A stretch of DNA of 5,226 nt from Candidatus Hydrothermota bacterium (GTDB taxonomy: Bacteria > Hydrothermota > Hydrothermia > UBA1063), in NCBI GenBank assembly GCA_003644895.1, contig QNDO01000118.1, forward strand, positions 1 through 5,226, in the 5' to 3' direction. The notes below the pieces were generated by a model. That model did no database searches and was not told the origin of the DNA. It worked only from the letters and a program-made list of their open reading frames with translations. The position numbers were made by a program, and so were the translations under genes. Positions 1-5,226 of this stretch are shown one piece after another; within the stretch, counting starts at the first letter, position 1; the number at the start of each line of letters is the position of its first letter.

Positions 1-686
1 TATTCCTCTGTCTGGATCTCTTTTGCATAAGTGGGGCTCACGGTATTTATTGCATCAGAGTATACTATTCCTGCCTTCAAGAAATTAACCTTTCCATAGA
101 ATTCCACACCCTCTACGTGAAAAACATCCATATTCAATCCTATCTCTGAAAGAATTTCTCTGGGGAAAAGTCCTTGATAGGCAAGATTATGGATGGTAAG
201 CAGAATTTTTGAATTGATTCCATAATATTTTTTCAGCCTCAAAAGTGGTATAAGGCCCGTTTGCCAGTCGTTTATATGAATTACATCGGGTATGAATCCA
301 GAGTGTTTAATGAATTCGAAAACCCCATAATCTAGAAAAGCGAATCTAAGATGATTATCAGAGTAGTCACCTTCAGGTGTCCCATAAAGATTTTCCCGGT
401 CAAAAAAATCATCATTTCTCAAAAGATACACTGGAAGACCTTGGACTAATTCTGTTTTAAAATACTCTCCTTCCCTGGGAATCCCGTCAAGATTTACACT
501 GAAGCGAATATTTGTTTTCTCAAATTCAAAACCTTTACCTTCAACAAACCTATTGTAGTAGGGCATAATTATTCTGACATCCACACCCAGTTTTTTTAAG
601 GCCTTGGGCAATGATGAGGCTACATCAGCAAGACCCCCCGTCTTTGCAAGAGGATCGACTTCAGAAGAAACAAACAAAACTTTCAT
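1..686 (-). CDS. glgA: Glycogen synthase (GT5), N-terminal part, truncated by window edge
   Basis: This is the N-terminal 228 residues of a GT5 glycogen/starch synthase, which transfers glucose from ADP-glucose (usual bacterial donor) to the non-reducing end of an alpha-1,4-glucan in the cytoplasm. Translating the minus strand from the ATG at 686 gives MKVLFVSSEVDPLAKTGGLA. The KTGGLADV motif has its lysine at residue 15, the same position as the ADP-glucose-binding Lys15 of E. coli GlgA. Further family motifs follow in order: HINDWQTG (about 137-144), TIHNLAYQG (about 164-172), NFLKAG (about 201-206) and NTVSPTYAKEI (about 214-224). The frame is open to base 1, and the family is usually about 480 residues, so roughly half is missing, including the whole C-terminal Rossmann domain. 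The start is fixed by the match to family N-termini and by a strong ribosome binding site. It begins 2 bases after the branching-enzyme stop, so it is the fourth gene of the operon. The family call is very secure; donor preference (ADP- versus UDP-glucose) cannot be read from this half. Confidence 0.96.
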   Translation of the reverse strand, partial: MKVLFVSSEVDPLAKTGGLADVASSLPKALKKLGVDVRIIMPYYNRFVEGKGFEFEKTNIRFSVNLDGIPREGEYFKTELVQGLPVYLLRNDDFFDRENLYGTPEGDYSDNHLRFAFLDYGVFEFIKHSGFIPDVIHINDWQTGLIPLLRLKKYYGINSKILLTIHNLAYQGLFPREILSEIGLNMDVFHVEGVEFYGKVNFLKAGIVYSDAINTVSPTYAKEIQTEE

Positions 687-688
687 TT

Positions 689-2380
689 TTAACCTCCTTT
701 AGTCCATTCTTCAGGCTCTATATCTCCAAAAAGATTATCCATTTTCTCGAGCTTTTCAAGATATTCCTTATCCTCATCCTTTAGCTTCTTACTGCTTAAA
801 TATCCCCTGGCAATTCTACCAAGATTTTTGCAATAATCGTAATGCTCTGCAAATCTATTCTCAGCATAATCCCTGGCACTCCAGGTTGTAATTAGAAACT
901 GCCAATCAGATGATTGTAAAAGCAAAAGCTCCCGAGCAAACTGCTTCATTATTCTTTTAAAACCTACATCGGAATTTTTATATTCCCCCATCAGATCGAA
1001 AAATATGTCCTCCATTTCATATATTCTCTTCCATGTCCACTCAGTCCACTCATTCAGCCACACCCAATGAAACCCACCTTCACCCCATGAACCTTCAGGA
1101 ATACTGATGGCAATTTCTGGAGGAAATCTGTCGTGATATTCGCCCAGGGTAATAGACTCAATGTTCCCCGCGTCGTTCAGTTTTTTGACTACCCTGTATA
1201 ACCATTCAGGTCCCTCAAACCACCAGTGTCCAAAAAGTTCAGCATCATAAGGTGCAACTATGATGCCATCCTCCACTTCACTCTCCCAAATTATTTGCTG
1301 TAAGAGAGAAACAAAATGGGAGGAATGCGCTTCCAGTGCCTTCTCTGCCCAATCCGGTCTGTACTCATCCTTTTCTGCAAGATCTACATTTCTGCCAGTA
1401 ATTCTCCAGTATCTATGACCTCCTGGAAAATGCTTTTTATGAAATTCAAGATATGCAAAATCCCCGGGATATCCGGTATCTCTGGACCATACCTGCAATG
1501 CAGTTTGTGGCTCTCTTGTAAAAGTCGCTGCTCCTTTATGTTTACCTGTTGATACAACAAAATAAGGCCTTAAAGGAGTGGTTTCCTTAACTTCAAGTTC
1601 TTTATACTGCGATTTAAACCTATCCCACAGAATTTTAAGCCCTTCAAATAATGAGAGATATGTACCAATGGCTTTTCCACCCTTAAGAAGATGATGGTCA
1701 ATAAGGAAATACTCTATTCCTTCTTCTTTATATATTTCTTCCAATCCTTTTCTCATTCTTTCCTTACCGCCAACAGGTGGCTTCCAGTTATACGAAGGCC
1801 TATAGGCTAATTCAGGAGGCCATATACCCTTTGGTTTCTTCCCAAAAATTTTTTCGGTTGTTCGTCTCCCTTCAAGGACCTGACCTCTAATTGATTCATC
1901 CCGAGAAATAAGCGGAAAATACCCGTGAGTTGCACCTGATGTTATAATTTCAATAGCTCCCTCCTCCTGGAGGTGAGCAAAAGCTTGGGGTATATCCTCG
2001 TTTATCTCATTAAAAATTTTGAGAATATCCTCATAATATGATGCCCACATATACGCAAGTTTTGCTTTTTGGAGATGTCCAGAGCTACTGAAGTATTTTT
2101 CATCATCTCTTGCAGATTCGATTTTGTTTTTCAAATATTCGGGAAATCCGCTCTTAAAACGGTCATCCTTTAACTGTTCAGCGAGAACAGGGGTTATACC
2201 TACAGTAAAACCAGCTCGTAGACCCTCATTAAGAAGTCTTTTTGTTATTTTATACAAAGGAATGTACGTCTCAGAAGCAGCTTCGTAAAGCCATTCTGTG
2301 CCATGTGGCCAAGTGCCATGGCCTATCACATAAGGAAGATGGGAGTGCAGAACTATTGCCAAAAATCCCCTTTTAGCCAT
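689..2380 (-). CDS. GH57 1,4-alpha-glucan branching enzyme-type protein (DUF1957 C-terminal domain)
   Basis: This 563-residue cytoplasmic protein (no signal peptide) belongs to the GH57 branching-enzyme group typified by Thermus TTHA1902 and Thermococcus TK1436. Such enzymes cut an alpha-1,4 chain and rejoin it by an alpha-1,6 bond (EC 2.4.1.18). Visible motifs are LHSHLPY near the N-terminus (residues 11-17), GIWPPELAYRP (185-195) with likely nucleophile Glu190, and APYDAELFGHWWFEGPEWL (376-394) with likely acid/base Asp379. After the barrel come WVWLNEWTEW (439-448) and the helical C-terminal region with WQFLITTWSARDYAENRF (493-510), typical of the DUF1957 domain. Its length is a little above the Thermus enzyme (about 520) and well below TK1436 (about 675), and it lacks the extra C-terminal tail of the latter. 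The ATG at 2380 gives a family-like N-terminus and has a good Shine-Dalgarno. Position directly before glgA supports a role in glycogen branching, taking the place of a GH13 GlgB. Some members of this group hydrolyse rather than branch, so the activity is inferred, not shown. Confidence 0.9.
   Translation of the reverse strand: MAKRGFLAIVLHSHLPYVIGHGTWPHGTEWLYEAASETYIPLYKITKRLLNEGLRAGFTVGITPVLAEQLKDDRFKSGFPEYLKNKIESARDDEKYFSSSGHLQKAKLAYMWASYYEDILKIFNEINEDIPQAFAHLQEEGAIEIITSGATHGYFPLISRDESIRGQVLEGRRTTEKIFGKKPKGIWPPELAYRPSYNWKPPVGGKERMRKGLEEIYKEEGIEYFLIDHHLLKGGKAIGTYLSLFEGLKILWDRFKSQYKELEVKETTPLRPYFVVSTGKHKGAATFTREPQTALQVWSRDTGYPGDFAYLEFHKKHFPGGHRYWRITGRNVDLAEKDEYRPDWAEKALEAHSSHFVSLLQQIIWESEVEDGIIVAPYDAELFGHWWFEGPEWLYRVVKKLNDAGNIESITLGEYHDRFPPEIAISIPEGSWGEGGFHWVWLNEWTEWTWKRIYEMEDIFFDLMGEYKNSDVGFKRIMKQFARELLLLQSSDWQFLITTWSARDYAENRFAEHYDYCKNLGRIARGYLSSKKLKDEDKEYLEKLEKMDNLFGDIEPEEWTKGG
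692..700 (-). promoter_or_regulatory. Shine-Dalgarno site for glgA, inside the end of the upstream gene
   Basis: On the minus strand this reads AAAGGAGGT, a near-perfect anti-16S match, followed by TAAAA and the glgA ATG at 686. It is made of the last coding codons of the branching enzyme (Lys-Gly-Gly) just before its TAA stop. Ribosomes finishing the upstream gene therefore end on top of this site, which suggests translational coupling. It also supports the ATG at 686 as the true start of glgA. Confidence 0.9.
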
Positions 2381-2384
2381 AAAT

Positions 2385-2390
2385 CCTCCT
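2385..2390 (-). promoter_or_regulatory. Shine-Dalgarno site for the branching enzyme, overlapping the galT stop codon
   Basis: On the minus strand the junction reads TAGGAGGATTTATG. The AGGAGG core shares its first two bases with the galT TAG stop (2391-2389) and lies 4 bases before the ATG at 2380. The stop codon and ribosome binding site are thus one element, consistent with reinitiation by terminating ribosomes. It supports 2380 as the start. Confidence 0.88.
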
Positions 2391-3423
2391 AAAATTCAAT
2401 GTCCACTTCCTTTAAATACCTGGCAGCTTCTTCAGGAGGTGTTGGATTTATGTAGAGTCCAGATCCCCACTCAAACCCGGCAATTTTAGTTATTCTTGGT
2501 ATTAGCTCTATATGCCAGTGGTAGTCATATTCCAAGGTCTCCCAGTAATCGGGTCGCCCAGGTCTGGCATGGGGAGTAGGTGCTGTGTGTAGAACCATAT
2601 TATACGGCGGATCATTCAGCACTTTTTTTATTCTTAATAGCATATCTTTCAGGACCAACGCAAGCTCGTCAAGTTCTGCATCATCCAGTAATGCAAAATC
2701 ATGCAGATGCTTTTTGGGCACCAGCCAGGTTTCAAAGGGGAAAGAAGATGCAAAGGGTTCCCATACCACATAATTATCATTTTCGAAGACTATTCTCTCT
2801 CCGAAGGCCAGTTCCTGTCTCATTATATCGCACAGCAAACACCTCTCCTTTCTTTTATAATGTTCTCTGGACGCCTGTAATTCAGTAACCACCACAGTAG
2901 GTATCATGGGTGTGGCTATAAGTTGAGAATGGGGGTGAGACAATGAAGCTCCAGCCTCTTTGCCATAATTTTTGAATATAAGAATATATCTGAATCTATT
3001 ATCCTTTCGAAGATCTAAAATTCTTTCTTTATATGCAATAAGTACTTTTTTAATGTGTTCCACCGGCAAATCAGGTAAATTTTTCTCGTGCCAAGGCGAC
3101 TCAATTATTACCTCATGTGCTCCTATACCAGATATCTTATCAAAATAACCAACCCCTTCTCTCACCAGTTCGCCTTCAATTCTCAGGGCAGGATATTTGT
3201 TTGGTACAACTCTAACTTCCCAACCCTCTTGATTAGGCTTGCGCTCCGGAGGGGCAATCACAAAGACCTCAGGTGGTGTTTTATCCTCATGTCCATAACA
3301 AAATGGACAGGCTTTCATCTGAATGTCTTCTCTTTTTACTATATAATCTGAAGGTCTTCGGCCCCTTTCTGTGGCAATAACAGTCCATCTGACTCGAAAA
3401 GGGTCATACCTAAGCTCAGGCAT
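2389..3423 (-). CDS. galT: GalT-family nucleotidylyltransferase (galactose-1-phosphate uridylyltransferase or related)
   Basis: This 344-residue cytoplasmic protein has the paired HIT-type halves of the GalT family, which swap NMP between a nucleotide sugar and a sugar-1-phosphate through a histidine-NMP intermediate. CPFC (Cys39, Cys42), His112 and His163 match the E. coli zinc site (Cys52, Cys55, His115, His164). HPHSQ at 163-167 holds the likely nucleophile His165 and Gln167, equivalent to E. coli His166 and Gln168. NKYPAL (75-80) is another family signature. In the second half, Glu181, His279 and the HWH at 302-304 resemble the second metal site. A further CxxC (CLLC, Cys195 and Cys198) is absent from the E. 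coli site but recalls the second zinc site of the plant protein At5g18200, an ADP-glucose phosphorylase. The ATG at 3423 overlaps the upstream gene by 8 bases and has a strong ribosome binding site. Family membership is secure. The substrate (UDP-galactose/UDP-glucose or ADP-glucose) is open, and the glycogen-operon context makes the latter plausible. No galK or galE is visible nearby. Confidence 0.93.
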   Translation of the reverse strand: MPELRYDPFRVRWTVIATERGRRPSDYIVKREDIQMKACPFCYGHEDKTPPEVFVIAPPERKPNQEGWEVRVVPNKYPALRIEGELVREGVGYFDKISGIGAHEVIIESPWHEKNLPDLPVEHIKKVLIAYKERILDLRKDNRFRYILIFKNYGKEAGASLSHPHSQLIATPMIPTVVVTELQASREHYKRKERCLLCDIMRQELAFGERIVFENDNYVVWEPFASSFPFETWLVPKKHLHDFALLDDAELDELALVLKDMLLRIKKVLNDPPYNMVLHTAPTPHARPGRPDYWETLEYDYHWHIELIPRITKIAGFEWGSGLYINPTPPEEAARYLKEVDIEF

Positions 3424-5226
3424 CTTTTCTATCCTCCTTGAATATAATTCTCACTTTGTATTCCGTATTTTTTGAAACCATATCTTTAGTTATAACAATA
3501 GATGTTCCCTGGTATACCATATCAAGCCCAGATTCAGATTGCGAAATAGTATAGAAGGGAAAAACATAAAAATGAGCCATCTTCTCAATCATCAATGTCA
3601 TTTCAAATCCGGCCCCTGTATCAATAATCTGAAGCTCCTTCGTATTGTCTTCCATGGAACTGTCCTTTTTCCAGGCCTTTCCGTTCATAATAAATTCAGG
3701 ATCTGTAAATTTAAAATTAAATTCCAAACCTCCCTGGTAGGTCGTTATTTTATCAACAATAAAATTATACACGAGCTCAATCCTGTCTTCAAAAAGCCTT
3801 ATGCGTTTTAACAATTTTGCTTGTTGGAAATCCTCGTCATAAACTCCTCCCTCTCTCCACATCACTATGGAATCACCTTCAATTTTATATTTAAACGGAG
3901 TATTAACAAAGTCTCCCAATTCTCTGTATTTCATATACCTCAAGTCATCGAGTTTTATATCTTTATCAAATACATGGAAAAACCCTGAATACCTTAAATA
4001 CCAGTCATACACAAGCTCTCTTGCCACTTTTTCATCAACTATCTTTTCTAATTCATGGATAGATCGTATTCCCCCTTCTTCTCTTTTACCAACCCTAATA
4101 CCCTTATGGTAATGTTCAAACCTTCGGGTCAGAGTGTCCTGTAAATTGTAAAGTGCAGGGAAGAAGGAGACTTCAAATATAGCACCCCCATAGTGAGGCA
4201 CAAGAGAGAGCTTCAATTTTCTGGAACGCAATAAGATCTCCTTCTCACCATCACAGTTGATATCCTCTATCTCGATATAAGGTTCTTCTATTTCACTTTC
4301 TGCAATAAGAAGATTTTTATATATTTCTCTTCTAAGATGAGGTAGATAGAGTCCTCCGAAAACACCGTGCCAGTATGCATCATTACATTGTGCTCTATAA
4401 AGAGCCTGTTTCAATTTTTTCTTTTTACTATATTTTGTATTGATTCTCTTGCTTAAATATATCATTTTTTTGTGCATATTGTTAGATTCTTCATACTTTA
4501 CAAAAAAATTCCTCCAGATACCGCCCCTCAAAAACTGCTTGTATTTATCGAATTCCCCTCTTTCCTTCAAATCATTAATAAGTTGTGAAAACTGCAGAGC
4601 TGCCTCCTGGGGGAGAGACCATTCACCCATCTCAAAATATGAAGCTGTGGGTAAATAGATTCTCCCTAAAGGCGGGGTAGATTTCATATAATCTGCAAAG
4701 TGGATAGTCTCAATATCATCATCCTCCAGTACCTTTTCGATAAATCTTTTCAACCATCCTTTTTCATAAACCCACTCGTAGGTATTGGGCCATACACCGA
4801 ACTTTTCTCCATCATCGAATATTATTGCTGCCTCTCCAGGTATATGTTTAATATAATCCAAGGCCTCTTCCACTGGTCTAAAAGGTATGAGATATCTCAG
4901 ATTTTCATCGATTGGGAATATTCCCAGCGTTCTTCCCTCGCTCTCAGTTACATAATAGCCGTGCAATTCCTCTTTCTTTTTTCCTGCTGCTATAAAATGG
5001 AAGTCATCCACGACTACATATTTAATGCCGGAGTTTATAAGCGAGGATATAATCTCTGATTCCCACACTCTCTCTGTAAGCCATAATCCTCTGGCATTAT
5101 ATCCAAAGTTTTTTCTCACATAATTGATAGATTTCTTTATCTGGGCAATTCTATCACATTCTGGAATTGCAGCAAGAACAGGTTCATAGAAACCGCTAAC
5201 CACCAGCTCTATCTGTCTTCTTTTAA
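3416..5226 (-). CDS. GH57 4-alpha-glucanotransferase / alpha-amylase-like enzyme, N-terminus beyond the window
   Basis: This is a GH57 enzyme of the Thermococcus litoralis 4-alpha-glucanotransferase type (EC 2.4.1.25), which moves alpha-1,4-glucan segments between chains; related proteins are called alpha-amylases. The frame is open to the edge, giving 602 visible residues. The GTG at 5203 is not the start: the seven codons before it (KRRQIEL) run directly into the family segment VVSGFYEPVLAAIPE. Comparison with the T. litoralis enzyme (659 residues, nucleophile Glu123) suggests about 70 residues are missing, with the first conserved motif (HQP-type). Numbering from the valine at 5203, GLWLTERVWESE (39-50) carries the likely nucleophile Glu44. 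IFDDGEKFGVWP (128-139) carries the acid/base, one of Asp130/Asp131. QCNDAYWHGVFGGLYLPHLR (272-291) is the conserved helical-region motif. The remainder, about 300-595, is the beta-rich C-terminal domain (DUF1926-like), ending in TGA within the galT start region. It is the first visible gene of the operon and probably remodels or mobilises the glucan made by the downstream enzymes. Transferase versus hydrolase activity cannot be settled from sequence. Confidence 0.93.
   Translation of the reverse strand, partial: KRRQIELVVSGFYEPVLAAIPECDRIAQIKKSINYVRKNFGYNARGLWLTERVWESEIISSLINSGIKYVVVDDFHFIAAGKKKEELHGYYVTESEGRTLGIFPIDENLRYLIPFRPVEEALDYIKHIPGEAAIIFDDGEKFGVWPNTYEWVYEKGWLKRFIEKVLEDDDIETIHFADYMKSTPPLGRIYLPTASYFEMGEWSLPQEAALQFSQLINDLKERGEFDKYKQFLRGGIWRNFFVKYEESNNMHKKMIYLSKRINTKYSKKKKLKQALYRAQCNDAYWHGVFGGLYLPHLRREIYKNLLIAESEIEEPYIEIEDINCDGEKEILLRSRKLKLSLVPHYGGAIFEVSFFPALYNLQDTLTRRFEHYHKGIRVGKREEGGIRSIHELEKIVDEKVARELVYDWYLRYSGFFHVFDKDIKLDDLRYMKYRELGDFVNTPFKYKIEGDSIVMWREGGVYDEDFQQAKLLKRIRLFEDRIELVYNFIVDKITTYQGGLEFNFKFTDPEFIMNGKAWKKDSSMEDNTKELQIIDTGAGFEMTLMIEKMAHFYVFPFYTISQSESGLDMVYQGTSIVITKDMVSKNTEYKVRIIFKEDRKDA
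3433..3439 (-). promoter_or_regulatory. Shine-Dalgarno site for galT, inside the end of the glucanotransferase gene
   Basis: The minus strand reads AAGGAGG, 9 bases before the galT ATG at 3423. The site is formed by the Lys-Glu-Asp codons close to the C-terminus of the glucanotransferase (KEDRKDA, then stop). With the 8-base gene overlap it supports coupled translation and the choice of 3423 as the galT start. Confidence 0.88.

Noticed and set aside
591..599. A7 run with a slippery-looking TTA-AAA-AAA-CTG context near the start of glgA
   Set aside because: It encodes a normal Leu-Lys-Lys-Leu at residues 30-33, where GlgA proteins have similar residues, and the reading frame continues correctly into all later motifs. 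No stimulatory structure or useful alternative frame is evident.
687..3424. Possible internal promoters or terminators at the gene junctions
   Set aside because: The junctions span 8 bases or fewer, or overlap, and are occupied by stop codons and ribosome binding sites. No GC-rich hairpin followed by a T run is visible on the minus strand.
4405..4440. A-rich coding stretch giving a lysine run (YSKKKKLKQ) in the glucanotransferase
   Set aside because: The A runs are short and interrupted, the frame is intact on both sides, and a basic segment just before the conserved QCNDAYWHG motif is unremarkable in an AT-rich gene. I see no evidence of phase variation.
1316..5059. Several plus-strand open frames of about 60-120 codons opposite the minus-strand genes
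   Set aside because: Each lies wholly within a convincingly conserved minus-strand coding region, has low-complexity or Ser/Phe/Leu-rich translation with no recognisable motif, and lacks a good ribosome binding site. They are antisense shadows.
1..5226. Signs of a mobile element, horizontal insertion or novel defence-type system
   Set aside because: Base composition looks even throughout, all four genes belong to known carbohydrate families in one orientation, and no transposase, integrase, terminal repeats or unfamiliar domains are seen.

Overview
This window is one continuous stretch of minus-strand genes. Read from high to low coordinates, they are: a GH57 4-alpha-glucanotransferase/alpha-amylase-like enzyme (N-terminus cut by the window edge), a galactose-1-phosphate uridylyltransferase family protein (GalT, HIT superfamily), a GH57 1,4-alpha-glucan branching-type enzyme, and the first 228 codons of a GT5 glycogen synthase (GlgA, cut by the other window edge). 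No RNA gene, mobile element, repeat array, CRISPR array, terminator or internal promoter is visible. There is no gene-free stretch longer than a few bases.

The genes are packed as an operon. The glucanotransferase and galT overlap by 8 bases, galT and the branching enzyme are 8 bases apart, and the branching enzyme and glgA are 2 bases apart. Each of the three downstream genes has a strong Shine-Dalgarno sequence (AGGAGG core) lying within or across the 3' end of the gene before it. This points to one polycistronic mRNA with coupled translation. Its promoter must lie beyond the high-coordinate edge and its end beyond the low-coordinate edge.

The likely theme is synthesis and remodelling of an alpha-glucan (glycogen). 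GlgA would extend alpha-1,4 chains from a nucleotide-glucose donor, the GH57 branching enzyme would add alpha-1,6 branches, and the 4-alpha-glucanotransferase would disproportionate or mobilise linear chains. The GalT-family protein would link the sugar-1-phosphate and nucleotide-sugar pools. It carries a second CxxC pair, so an ADP-glucose-directed activity, as in the plant ADP-glucose phosphorylase, is an alternative to a true Leloir GalT.

The organism is most likely a bacterium, given the canonical Shine-Dalgarno sites, the bacterial-type GlgA and the moderately AT-rich composition. Two GH57 enzymes, both with their best-known relatives in Thermococcus, Thermus and Dictyoglomus, suggest a thermophile or a deep-branching or candidate-phylum lineage. 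That is an inference and the phylum cannot be named from this sequence. I see no genuinely new system here. The points of interest are the gene combination, the identity of the GalT substrate, and the exact activity of the branching-type enzyme.
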